Shown here one piece after another: positions 24,288 through 36,342 of a stretch of 64,000 nt of DNA. The stretch is from Chlorophyllum brunneum. Lineage: Eukaryota > Basidiomycota > Agaricomycetes > Agaricales > Agaricaceae. Made by a program: the position numbers and the translations under genes. Below the pieces are notes generated by a model. The model did not search any database, had not been told where the DNA came from, and saw only the letters and a list, made by a program, of their open reading frames with translations. The DNA lies in assembly GCA_963576785.1 (NCBI GenBank), contig OY756148.1, positions 1,984,001 to 2,048,000 of the forward strand. The letters run 5' to 3'. Numbering within the stretch: position 1 is the stretch's first letter; each line of letters starts with the position of its first letter.

Positions 24288-25343
24288 ATTAGAGACTTTG
24301 ATGGAATAACATTTTAGACAACAATGTGTTGTAATTACTATTTTTTTTTCCGTTTTGAGGAAATGATGATTGTTGGATGAGAAATGTATTCGCGCAGTGG
24401 GGGTATTGATTATGGATCTAGATGATTACTCTCTTTTGATTTACATATTCAAACCCCTCGTACCTTTGCCCTGAAGTACTGTAAGCAATTCAGGGGGTGG
24501 GGGCTTTTATGATATACATATCATCTGGTCTGGTACCTTGATACATATGAGTTCCTGGTATTTAAAAAGGTTAAAGCCTATTCTCTTTGATATTTCTCGC
24601 CTTTAAGGATCATACTGGTCGGGTCCTTATTCAATATCGCTCTCGACAGTGTCTTGGTATAAAGGATACATAAGTGTTGTATATCTGAAATGAGCGTGAT
24701 TTGAGATACTACATGTATTAATTAGAAGATCAATACCATCCATTCGATTTTCTTGGTTCATTAAGAGATTATCCATACATTCCTCAACGTTTCCCTTCTT
24801 ACATTACGATGATCATACGGTGAGGGTGCTGTACGAACAATAAAGTGACTTATCTTGATTCTAAAACCTATGCCGGACCGGGGTACGAACTCCCTAGTTT
24901 TATGAAAACCCCGATATACTAGTTTCCGTTTCGTATTGAAGATGCTTATCGTAGCACGGGGTTAGTTTGTACTGCATTTATTAATTCAAAAAAAAAAAGT
25001 GTGACTTTCGGGAACAAACTGAATCCGAGAAGGACTGATGTCCAAAATTCATCGGAAGAAAAGTACAATGCTTTTAACCAAGACAAGGACGGAAAATGTC
25101 AAAACACGTTGATAAGTTGTTTTCTCTTGTGAGTGCTGACCATTTCTTTTCAAATCCTTCGTTACTTGATATCACTTTCTTTGACAACACAATTTTACGG
25201 AACCATCAGTAGCAGTGGGTGATACCTCATATACAATCTGATGGGGGATTATGGAGAACTACTATGATGATCCTATTACAAGTCGGCAGTTGAATGGATG
25301 CTAATGCAGGCGTGGTGATTCAAACTTCAAGCTTTCATACCCT
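24288..25343. repeat. Tandem duplication, copy 1 (noncoding)
   Basis: This copy starts right after the receptor-like stop codon. Landmark words recur in order in copy 2: tttgatggaataa (24297 and 25344), gtcgggtccttattca (~24618 and ~25600), agacaaggac (25081 and 25921), tttctcttgtgagtgctga (~25120 and ~25962) and gatgctaatgcagg (~25297 and ~26121). No supported gene lies inside. Confidence 0.75.
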
Positions 25344-26175
25344 GTTTGATGGAATAATTCCCTTTTTTTGAGTTTTTGTTCGGATAAGTCAACGATGTGT
25401 TGTTGTAATTGTTTATTCCGAAAAATGATGGTCGATGTGTTGGATAAGAAAAGTGTTCTGTAGTGGGATCTAGTGATACATCCGTACATAGCGATGAGTT
25501 CCTGGTATCCATATATTAGAAAAGCTTAAAAGGTTATGATCATTGATATTTCTCTCCGTTAAGGAACGTTCATACTAATTTCGACTAGCAATCATCCGGG
25601 TCGGGTCCTTATTCAGTATACCATGTTCGGAATGTCATAGGTGAGAGAGGTATAGATACATAGATGACGTATAGCGTGATGTTGATATTATTTATTGGAA
25701 GAGGAATCTGTTGCACAACATCTCGGTTCTCAATGGGATGATCCATATGTTTCCCTTCTCACACTACAATGTGTATCGTTGACTTTAGTCAGTACGCATT
25801 TATTCCAAAAATTGGAATAGGTAAAAACTGTACTCCGTTGGACCTATAGGGATAAACTGAATTTGGGAATTCATCCTACGTCTATCCATCATAGAGGAAA
25901 GAGTTCGATACCCGTAACCAAGACAAGGACAGAAAGCGTCAAAATATCTTGACACTAAGTTGTTTTCTCTTGTGAGTGCTGATCATTTCTCTTCTCCTTC
26001 GTTACTTTTCAACTTCAACAGCGTGATTCTACGTAACCTTCAGTGGCATTCATTAGTACCTCGTAAAGGATGATGGAGAACAGGCAACCACTACGATGTT
26101 CCCATTAAGAGTCTGTGATTGATGCTAATGCAGGTGTGATGTTTTGAATTCGTACCATGAGTCTTTCATGCCTTC
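25344..26175. repeat. Tandem duplication, copy 2 (noncoding, internally shortened)
   Basis: Second copy, in the same orientation. The offset to copy 1 shrinks from about 1047 at the left edge to about 824 at the right edge. The copy has thus lost roughly 220 bp through internal deletions. The right ends align at ctttcatacc (copy 1) and ctttcatgcc (copy 2). Substitutions are frequent, so the event is not recent. Confidence 0.75.
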
Positions 26176-27449
26176 AGGTTGTTCAGATGCATGCATGCAC
26201 ACCTTACAGCGCCCAAACGCCCTCGTAACCATACTTCATCTGATATTCCTCTTCCCACATCCATTTTTACGTCCATCCGAGTCCCGTGATTTTCAACATC
26301 ACAAACGCATCAAATTCAAGTCCAAAAGTCCAAGCTTCGACTCCACCTCTGCCCTTCATCCTTACCTCTTGATCACTTCCCTCGCCGTCGTCACCTTTAG
26401 AAAAGGCACCTCCATCAAAGAGGACACTGCCTTTTGAATTCAGTCCTAGTGCCTGATGTGACTATTGGCTTTTTTGTGTTACTTAGACTTCACAGATAGG
26501 AGTCTGGTTCAGTCATCAAGTCATGTATATATACGGGAACTAGCGAGTCCAGAAAAGCGAAAAATCAGAAAAATCAGTCATACCAGACAAACCGGGTGAA
26601 TCCGGGCGACGGACTGAACATTTGCCTCCCTCAGGTACCCGCCCATCTTCAAGCACTTCCCACACGCTACCCGATATCATTGACTTGGGTAACTTCTTGA
26701 GTGGATTAAGAATGTCAACATGATGATAGATGTACATGATACGCCACACAGCCTTGTAAATTTCATTTCGGTTCAACGCTCTCAACAAAGTTTAAACTTA
26801 ATTTCCAACGATTCCGAACCCCACTTCCTCGTGGCCCTTTCGGAACATCACCAGTCCTTGCCGTTGTTTACGTCGATCCCTCACATGGCATCAAGTTCGA
26901 ACTTCGAAATTTGACTTCTCGAGAGATCGCCGATTATGAGTTACAATTGGAGAATGAGCATGCCTGAACGACGGCCTCACAGCCTCAAAGATGTGCGAAG
27001 TTGACTTGAAAATGAGTAAGCGGCGCACATCGTGACGTTCTCGAAGTTGCTAATAAAAGTTGAAGACGTGCGGAGTGAGTGTGAGGAAAGATGATGTGTA
27101 GCTTCGCTATCCTCACAACCCCCGTAGAACCACGACGGAAACGGAAGAATGATTTTGTTGAAGCATGCTGAACTTCAAACCAACGTGGCTTGTGAACTAG
27201 TGAGTTATTAGACAGAACCATGTCGTTGGCATGAGCCACGATTTAGAAGTTACCTCCACGGTCACCGACTTAAATTTTGACGTCTCTACAGCAAGTGATC
27301 CATGATCAAGCCAAGTATATGAAATCGGAGGTCGTGAGTCTGCGGCAATAAAACATTGTTCTGAAGGGAGATGATGGGTTCGTTGCCGTACATCGCACCT
27401 GGGTGCATCAGTTAAGAGGACCACTGGCTGAAGTGGACCTCTTCGAGCT
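26176..27449. other. Intergenic region upstream of P5
   Basis: Only short frames on both strands. It should include the P5 promoter. No repeat from the adjacent duplication continues into it. Confidence 0.4.
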
Positions 27450-28612
27450 ATGCCTCCTGTACACCCCTGGTATCGCAAGCAAAGGCTAATCCTCAACCCA
27501 CAATATGCACAGGTGAAGGCCCCTTAAAAGTATCCAAGTTACCGCTTGCTGACTGGTTGCACTTTTCCATCGTGCATGAAATACAGATAGCCCGTGGTGA
27601 CGCTGCCCAGCTCGCACCTTCACAGAAGCGAGCACTCCAGAACTCCACCTCCACGCCACCACCACCTCCGCCAACACCGCCCCCACAATATGAAGAAACT
27701 TGCTCAAACCTAACCGAAGCGCAGTACACGGATAACTGTACAAGAGAGCCATTCTGGCGAACGAGGAGGGGTATGATGATTATTGGTGCATTGGTGGGCA
27801 CCATTGTTGCTGGGGGACTTGTAATGGGGATAGTATTCGTTTCGCATGGTAGGCAGAGGGGTCACACAGCTGGTGGCACAACGACATCTGGAGGAAGCAG
27901 CACTGAAAGTATTTCGGTGACGCAGGAAAGCGCCGGTACTCCATCACCAAGTCAGGGTCTGGCTTCTACCTTATCGAGTCAACCACCAGCTTCCACACCC
28001 TCGAGTGAACGCCCTGCCTCTTCATCTCCAAGTCTCGTGTCTTCAGCTCGGGACAGCGGAACCACGAGTTTGGGGGCTGCTAAAAGCTCCTCATCTACAA
28101 ACCCACAGCCAAATCTGTCCTCGTCTACTCAGCCTGGTCCATCTTCTACAGCTTCCACCTTAATCTCAGGTTCCGGTAAGTTCAGATGCTTGCAATATCT
28201 AAGACGTACATTGATCCCATTCTATTTTAGCCACTTTCTGGTCCCCGAGTGTACGTCCCAGGCAGATTCTGACTGCACGAAGTTAAGTCGAACCTTACAG
28301 TCTTGGGCTTGTGGACCCTTCGGAGGTGACATTAATATGGTTGCTTCTCTCTCACCTGCAAGTTATGAGAGTGGCAAGCATTGCTTCAAGGAAATTGGTG
28401 TTCACCGTACGTCTGTTTCGACGGTTCGTGTTTTATGTGTACTAACATTTGTCGTTGCCGAGTTAGACCAAAACAAATATGTTCAAGTCACTGTAGTCGA
28501 TGAATGCTTTACGTGTGCAGATTCCGGTCAAATCGACCTATCTCCGGGTGCTTTCCAGCAACTGAGCCCACTGAGTGAGGGTAAGATTAAGGTTGACTGG
28601 GGCTTCGTCTGA
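27450..28612 (+). CDS. P5: type II membrane protein with PY motif, FWRTRRG motif and DPBB domain
   Basis: Exons 27450-27512, 27587-28175, 28231-28250, 28301-28406 and 28467-28612, 307 residues. Exon 1 (MPPVHPWYRKQRLILNPQYAQ split before the last residue) ends on Gln at a phase-0 intron. SQKRAL (33-38) and TPPPQYEE (51-58) precede REPFWRTRRG (74-83) and the helix (84-107). A Ser/Thr/Pro linker leads to the barrel, entered through a 20-nt microexon (ATFWSPS). Then come SWACGPFGGDINMVASLS, CFKEIGVH, VQVTVVDECFTCADSG, IDLSPGAFQQL and IKVDWGF. These are double-psi beta-barrel motifs of fungal expansin/RlpA-like proteins, with both conserved Asp present. The stretch also reads open without the two microexon introns, but that loses the start of the barrel. 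Likely an extracellular wall-binding module on a cytosolically tagged anchor; this function is inferred. Confidence 0.8.
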
Positions 28613-31343
28613 ATTCCTAGATCCTATTGTCTCTACAACCATCGTATATCCTTACCAGTATGGGTTCTGTCACCGCTGGCGTGGGACATCCCTTTGCTTG
28701 CGCTGCCTTCTTTGCTTTTAGGCGGGGCACATTTCGAAGCAATTTGAGAAAGCCAATCCCTGGGCGTGGGTTCGCTCCCTCGTACTACAGCCTGCCAGTT
28801 TGTTGTTCATGTATTTCGGGTTTTTAATGGATTTAAATTGGAATGCTATTTTGTGGCCAGCAGGTCAGATGCAGTCAGACACGGCTTGGAGCCTTTGGAG
28901 GGTGGGTTGGAGAGGTTCCTTGGTATTTTCATGACTCTGATTGCACCTCAGCCCTATTGGAGCTAATATCATGCGTCCGGTTTATGTTAATTGATGTCAT
29001 CTGGAGACATATACATATACTCAGGTTACCAGACACCTCTCCAAAGCAGTTCGGGGAAAGTTAAAATACTACACATATAATGTCATATTCCTGATAGAAA
29101 TCCTTCGCAATGCGATACGCATTACTCTCAACCCATTCTAGGCGTCTGGTCTTTATTTCCTGTTTGCAGGATTCTCACTTCAGCCTTGGTCTGTTGCTCA
29201 TTGGGCCTCACGCTCACCGTGATACAAGTGGTGTGAGTGCCGGCATGTGATACTGGCCAGTGGAGAGCCCATGCCGGCTTGCGAACCGAGTACGGACAGC
29301 CATTCTAAGGAGCCAATGCCCTTGCGAGATTTTGTTGGGACTTTGTACGAATAGCGGTGTGGCATGTTGCGCATTCACTGTTAAATACAAGAGCTGAAGG
29401 CATCGAACAAACTGCGCAAGGTCTCGTAGTGCGGCCATTTGGTACCTTCCTGGGCAGGGTTGCCATGGAGGCAGTGATATAAGTGCTGGATAAGATAATG
29501 GTGAACGGACCCATGGCATTAGTATAATGGACATGAGATCCCATGACGGTGCGTGATTGACAGCAATAACGGGAGAATCACGAGAGATATGTCCTAAGCC
29601 AAGTTGATGTATGTAAAGCCAGATCGCAGAGACCCATGTCAACAGCCAGACAATGGACGCAGAACGCCGGTGAACCCTGGCATCACAGGAGAGGTAGCTT
29701 ATCTTGTGCGAAAGGCGATAACGAGTTCTTGATAGGTTAATGGCAGTGGTCACCAAAGTTTGAATACCGGTGACGCCTCACCGCGGGCAGTGCTCCAGCC
29801 CAAAGATGACGTTAGCTTTTTATCATCCCCGCGGAGTGGGGAATACCATTGGGGTGTAATAGTAGGAGCATGAATTTCAATGGTACGATGCTGTATATTA
29901 CCCAGAAGTAAAGGTCGTTACAAGCCACAGCTACTATCAGCGACTTTGGCTTTTGTGGCTGTCGACCTTGGGGAATGAAAACAAACTTTATTTAGATCAA
30001 TTTGGCTACACCCTTATCTCGGCCCAGTTACTTTTGACAGCACAACTAGCCAATATTTTCAAACCCCCACCTGGATGTTTGTACCCACTCTCCGAGGAGT
30101 CACAGGTGATGGAACTGAAAAGCTGATAGACTACTCGCACTCTCAACCTTGACCCATTCGGGTTCCGAAGTCAGTGTCCAATGGAAATACGTATGTATTA
30201 ATCCGAACCTCTTCGAGCGCGTGGCTGCCAGTGTTGGCTAGTACGTCATGACAATATATTTCATCCAGGAGCATGATAACTCAACTCCGAATTAACGTAG
30301 CAGTCCGACAGGCATTAGGGGACAGTCAGTATGACGCAAGACACAGCGCTGTTTATCGCTACTACGACACCGAGTCACCACCTCCTGAACCATGGAGCTG
30401 TCTGCTGAGTGCTTCTTGTCGACGCGATTCGTCCCTTCGGCCTTCGTTGATAGTAACGGGCGACTAGGGATAGCCAGCCGACGCTTCGTGGGCACTGGCC
30501 ACAAAATCAGGAGGGAAAATTGACATTCGCAAAGCGAGAGCATTTAGCTATTCATCGTCAGAACTTGGTCAATGGAAGCTTGTCCAACTTCCAAGTGAAC
30601 TCTCGATCAAGCCAGTATGATCCGCCCTCTGGATCCAGTGTGGCATGGATCCCAACAGAGAGATCTTCGGGAGCTGGCTAATCATGGCTCCAACGAAGGT
30701 GGGTCTTGTATAATGGAAGAAAAATACGCAACAATAGATTGCGGGCGGCTCGTGATCCATCCTTATAGCTCCCAATGCTGAAGCCTGAGGACTGCGTACC
30801 GAGCTGCTGCGCTTAAATGACTCAGCCAGATGATGCTTTCGGGATTTAGTCATCGCACTATGGAATAGCCGTTGTTGTTGAAGAGACAGCAGAGCGAGGT
30901 CCCCTGATGCCACAAATGCCACTATATTGCGCTGTATGGATGTGTCTCGCCCACCTAGTTAAGTCGGGGATGCAGTATTACCGGTGTGAGCTTCATGTTT
31001 GAGGATTGCGTGAGGGAGTCATTGATGAGAACTTTGTTAAAGGCTGTTCTCGTGAAACACTCCGAATCAAGTTAATCGATAGGTGGGAAAGGTTGTATCA
31101 TCTCTCACAGCCGTCTGTGCGATCCGATCAACTACGAAGAGTTATTTGACACCACAGACGTCGCCCAGTACTTGACATTTCTGTACGCTGGCGGACAGTT
31201 AACCATCTGATGTTCTCACGGCGTTCTTCATCTCGACCAGGCGCTTCTGTAAACCTCCACAGCGTTTCTGCACTGCGTTCATGGGCTCCAGCGCTCAATT
31301 CTGATATAAAGATCCCCGTATCTATTGTCTACTTCCCATTCAA
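28613..31343. other. Large intergenic region, no confident gene
   Basis: Minus-strand open frames of 180 (29214-29756) and 118 codons (30569-30922) exist. Frames of this length are expected about once or more by chance in 64 kb, and neither shows a domain or a matching splice pattern. A TATA-like tgatataaag at ~31300 lies about 40 bp before the kinase ATG and may be its core promoter. Confidence 0.4.
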
Positions 31344-34300
31344 ATGTCTCCTGCGTCTTCTTCGTCCTTGACCCCTTCCTCATCTGATTCGTCGACGACA
31401 CCCAAGGCGTCCTCCCCCCTTAAACCCGCACGAACGCCAACAAAGGCGCCTCTGCCTCTTCCAGAGCTCGATGATCTGGAGGGACTTCCAGAACCTCAAA
31501 GTCATTCACGAAGTCTTGTTGCGTCCTCACCTCGTAATAAACCTTTATCGGATACCCAGCCAGTAGTAACGGTGACGTCGAGCCCTGCATCCACGATCAC
31601 AGCCCTTCCAGGTCAGAACGCGAGCGGACTATCCAGTTTCGTGCGAACGCGGTCCAGATCCCCGTCTGGGCGCATCAATGATAATATATGGCGAAAGAAA
31701 GTCAATGACATAGGATCTCCGCTCTCAGGTGTGGAAATGAATGTATCCCCATCTGCTTCTTGGTGGGCAGAGAAAATGAAATCATGGGAGGAATCCCGGA
31801 GACGGCGAAAGGATATGCCGCGGGAAGAACAGGAAGCGTGGAGGCATACAAGGGAGGTAAGTTCTCGCCTTCCGTTTGAAAGGATTGTGGGTGCCTCGGA
31901 TGCGCTATTGATCGAGAGAGCTGGTGACGTGACCACGATCGGATCGATGTTTATTGCGCAGACCCTGATGTTGAATTTTGCCTTTTCCGTTCCCTTTGAT
32001 TGCCAGCTCACTGAACTTCCCATTCCCTTAGCGTGTCGCTATTGCGGCTAAATCTGTCCTTGGTACTACGGCTGATGTGGTCCACGAACTGTTGGACCTC
32101 GGTACCGAGTTCCTCGAGTTGGCACCGGTTCCGGGTCTTTTCGCTGCAGCAAAAACTCTGCTTCAAATCTGGGATGCCGTGGAATGTGTTGACGTGAGTG
32201 GACTGAACTTTCCTGCCTGTGATAATTACTCATCTTTGCGCAGCTCAACACAGTGTCATGTTTGCGTCTTACAGAGCGATGCGCGGACACCCTGTTTGCG
32301 GTTCGACAGGAGGTCTACGATGCAGGGAACTCAGTGACACAAGAGCTCCAGGTGCCTCTTGACAAGCTACAAGAGTAAGCTCCCTGAAAAATCTACTCGA
32401 TTATGACTGATTTAATTTAGGTCTTTCGAAGCCGTTCGTAGGCTCTTGGTCAAGGAAGCCACCAGGCCATTCATCAAGCGCTACTTGAAACGCGATGACA
32501 TTATGCGCGAGATTGCTGAGTGTGATGCAGACATTAGGCAGGCACTTGACATGTTCAACGTACGTCTCTTTCGGGCGCTGCGCTGACACTGCGTTCCTCA
32601 TGCCTAGTTAGCTCTCTGTTTCTATCCGTATCCTCAAGCAGACACAAGAATCAGAAAGAAAGCGACAAGCAGAAACACAGAAAATACTCGCGACAATGCT
32701 TGCTCACCAGCAACAGGGAATGGGCAATGCACTGATGCTCACTGGCATCACTGAGGAAGTCACACTTTCTCCACCCCAAAGCCCTCAATATTACTTGTCG
32801 AAGGTATGAAAGCACACCGGGTATGGCATGCCAAAGGATGGTCCTAACAAATCTACAGGAATCTGTAGCACCACCTGCCCAGATGTCTGCGGAACAACTT
32901 AGATCGGCTCTTACCTCCCTCCAATGCGCCCAAGATGTCGTTGATCGAGCCCAAGACGCAGAGAATTTACGCCAACTCATACGGGTAGCTCTCCAGACAA
33001 CTAGCGACGCTGAAATGCTCGAAATATTCCAAATCAAGCGCCAGGAGATGCCAGAAGCTATAAAGACGCTTCAGAGGGCCCTCGAGCGAGTCATCGAGCA
33101 CGATCAAGACCTTCCAAGTCCAGTAATCGAGAATCCCCCACCGCCTCTGTTACGTAGGTTCAGTGCCAGGACGGACATCAAATCGTCTGTTAGCCCGCAG
33201 CGTATGCCGACGATGGATAGCACAAGTAGCTCAAGCGGTAGTCTTGGTTCGGTGAGCAAGGGTGACACGCTTGATAGGGAATTCTTGGAGTGCGGGATAG
33301 ACGCACTCAGGCGCATGAGTCGTGGTGTCGAGACAAATTTGCCGAGTTGGACAATTACCAAGTAAGCTAATTGGTCCAGCGGAAGCTCGTGATTGCTGAT
33401 GACTTGGCAAATTTAGATTTGAGGTTGATCGTGATCAGAAGATAGGAATAGGCTTCTTCTCTGACGTTTACAAAGGAATCTGGCGTGGCCGCACGGTTGC
33501 TATCAAGGTCCTCGCGGACACTACCCCGCGTGAGCTATTCAGGCGAGAAGTTGCCATATGGAAGACGCTCAAACACCCTAACGTCTTGGAGCTCTATGGT
33601 GCCAGCAGCACCTCTGGCGATGCACCGTGGTTCTTCGTGAGCCCATATGAAAAGAACGGGAGCCTGGTTGAATTCTTGAGAAAGATACGTGCCCAAACGA
33701 GGTCTTCTGGATCCTCATTCGGTTCTGGAGGACCGAGTCCCCAACGCCCGAGTTCGAGTCTACCCCCTTTGTCTGGTGCGACTAGGGGGCGCCAAGTGAC
33801 CTACCCAATTTGGTCAGGAGTGAACTCAGATCAGCTCACTCCACCCAAAGGGAAATCTCCTATTCTCGATCCTGTATACCGGCGGAGTCGGGATCTACAC
33901 AGGTTCATCTATGAGATCGCGAAGGGTATGGAGTATTTGCATCGCCAAAATGTCCATCACGGTGACCTGAAGGTGAGGGTTGTTAAGTTTATTTCCTGTG
34001 CATGGCTGAAAGGAATTACGTAGGGTGCGAATGTTCTCGTAGACGATAATCTGCGATGTGTAATCTCTGATTTTGGTCAAAGCGAAATGAAGTCGGAAGC
34101 CTTCAGCCTCAGTGGTGCCACGCCCCCTCGTCAGTAGCCTTCTATGCTGCTTTTCGAAACTCCTTGGCTGAAATTGTGCAGATGGCACTCTTCGTTGGCA
34201 GGCTCCCGAATTGATGCGAGGATCATCCCACCTCACTAAGGAGATGGACATATATTCCTTTGCCATCTGCTGCCTGGAGGTCCTAACTTGGGGAAATCTA

Positions 34301-35991
34301 CCATGGGCATATACAGATGACCTTGCTATTCGCCATCTAGTTTTAGGTAATTTTTTACTTCTGCGGATTCAAATGACTCGCTCACGTGTGCCTGTTAAGA
34401 CGAAAACGAGCGTCCCTCCCTCCCCGCGGAATCGGGATACGTAACACCGGCAATTCGGGACCTTGTACAAGCTTGTTGGAACAAGGATCCTATGCAACGA
34501 CCTCCGTTCCAGGACGTTGTGCTTCGCATGAAGAACATCCGTAAATCTGCAGGGGGTGTTTTAGATGATCCTAGCTCTCCTCGATTGCCTGGGTTACCTG
34601 AGTTTGAGGAGGAGCATACTAGACACTCGCCTAATCTAAGGCCACGCTCGCCGCCCACGGATGATCCACTATGTATGTGATTTGATACCGCATTCCTTTA
34701 CCCCCTCAACTCAACTTCGTTCTTCCTTAGCCCCTGAAGTATATTCTGATGAACCAATTCCTCCTACTCAGCACAAAGAAAGATCTGTGCCGACTCCCGA
34801 AATCAAATTTCCTGAACCATTTTTCTTCACACCCACCACCAGTAGGCAATCTTCGATGATGGAGTCAACTTCATCAGAAGGCTCTAGGGTCGGTGCTATC
34901 CATCAACCCTATTACAACGATCCAGGTTCTCCTCCGCCCGCGGACGATATTATCGCTCAAACCAAGAATGAAAGACGATACAGGCTGATCCTCACACACG
35001 AATATCACCCTTCACGTGCGTATATTCGCTTCTGTGGTTGCCACCCGCCTAATTCCCACTATTTACAGTCAGCCTGCCATTATGGGAACCATCTGCAGTT
35101 GACCTGGGCGCTGTAGGGTACCTCTCGAAACCCCGCGGCGCGTTCATCACCCTCTTCAATGCGTTTCATCCTAATCGGTCTTCGCTTGAGGAGGTCCGTG
35201 GACTTTCCTCGATCGAAGGGTATGGTCGTGTGAACACCGGTAGCGCTCGCAAATCGAAGGGGAACCTCTTTCTAGATACCATCATGGGGTTGCTCACCAA
35301 AAATAATGGTGTTTTCCCGTATGTCACCATTCTGATGGATATCAAAACGTTTGTCTGACCCTGTGGCTTTTTGTTACTTCAGCCAAAGCGTAACCCGTCG
35401 TTACATGTTCCCACTCAAAGCGGGCCATAGGGCTGCAGTCCTTTGTGCAGAGACGACGGAGTATCGGTACATGGAGTCGGAGGAGGGAGCACAACTCGAC
35501 TCACCCAAACGATGGTTCAAAGCAAATATCGATGCCATAATGAAAATTTATGGCGCTCAGCATCAGATCCAACGTGAAGAGGTCTTCCTCGGTGAGTGTC
35601 GACTCGGCGTTTCTCCGGTGCCTGGATCTGATTTTTTACCTAAATCAGTTGTCGGTACCCTTAGAGCGCCAAACTATGCCCTCTTTGTCAGTCACAACCA
35701 TCCTGAAGGGCATGTGAGTGGCAGTGGCTCAATTCCTTTTGTCTCCCTCATGTACTAATGGGTGGTTGGCAGGCGCATTTCAATGTATTTGCTTCCCCGA
35801 AAACGGGTCGACCTTGGGGCATGTTTACTACCGACTCGGAGTATGATGGCGCTGGACCTTCAGTAGATGTACCAGCGGAATCATCTCGCCAATCTGCAAG
35901 CAAGGTCTCGTCTCATGGAGGACCCTGGGAGACTCTCCTACTCTCACGACTGCGGTTCAAACCTGACAGTACGGAACCTACAACGCTATGA
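31344..35991 (+). CDS. TKL-type protein kinase with helical-bundle N-terminus and unassigned C-terminal domain
   Basis: Fifteen exons: 31344-31856, 32032-32193, 32244-32374, 32421-32559, 32612-32803, 32859-33361, 33417-33972, 34024-34129, 34182-34346, 34400-34672, 34731-35015, 35069-35318, 35383-35591, 35649-35713 and 35773-35991, ~1255 residues. After a ~170-residue disordered leader comes an all-helical region (VAIAAKSVLGTTADVVHEL, VPGLFAAAKTLLQIWDAVE, IMREIAECDADIRQALDMF), like the MLKL-N-terminal four-helix bundle found in fungal STAND and kinase proteins. The kinase starts at ~548: IGIGFFSDVYKG, VAIKVL, HHGDLKGANVLV (HGD in place of HRD), SDFGQ and RWQAPELM. Catalytic Lys, Asp and the DFG Asp are present. 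A ~250-residue C-terminal region (LGAVGYLSKPRGAFITLF, YMFPLKAGHRAAVLC, ALFVSHNHPEGH) is unassigned. The first intron (176 nt) is long and the join there is uncertain. Start has a TATA-like box just upstream. Confidence 0.8.
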
Positions 35992-36342
35992 GTTAACTTA
36001 CTGGAGGGTCATGTTTCGGGAGAAAGACGTCCCCACGTTGACCTGAGTTCTAAAACCGTACATTGGTGTGGGAGATACGTATAGGTACATTTGATTTACC
36101 ATTGTATAGCGGACAAGGTTGGACTTGATTAATTGATTCCCAGTAAATTCAATTACTTCAAACGTAATCTCGTTGTGATACGGCACCTAGAGGATTTGCA
36201 CTTCCAGTCTAGGAAAGAGGCTGCGACACATGATCAGTACCGCATCTTGGTAGGACACATCTTCGAACGAACGAGGGGATGATAAAAGCTTTGTAGAGGA
36301 GCAACCTAGAATGCTACTCATCGTCTGGTCTTTCATATCGCT
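35992..36342. other. Intergenic region upstream of HsbA-like gene
   Basis: 351 bp between two plus-strand genes. A gataaaag element at ~36279 could serve as a TATA-like box for the downstream gene. Nothing else is seen. Confidence 0.35.

Noticed and set aside
29214..29756. 180-codon minus-strand frame with hydrophobic stretches
   Set aside because: About one frame of this length is expected by chance in 64 kb. No recognisable helices pattern, domain or supporting introns.
30569..30922. 118-codon minus-strand frame
   Set aside because: Within chance length; no motif and no plausible neighbouring exon.
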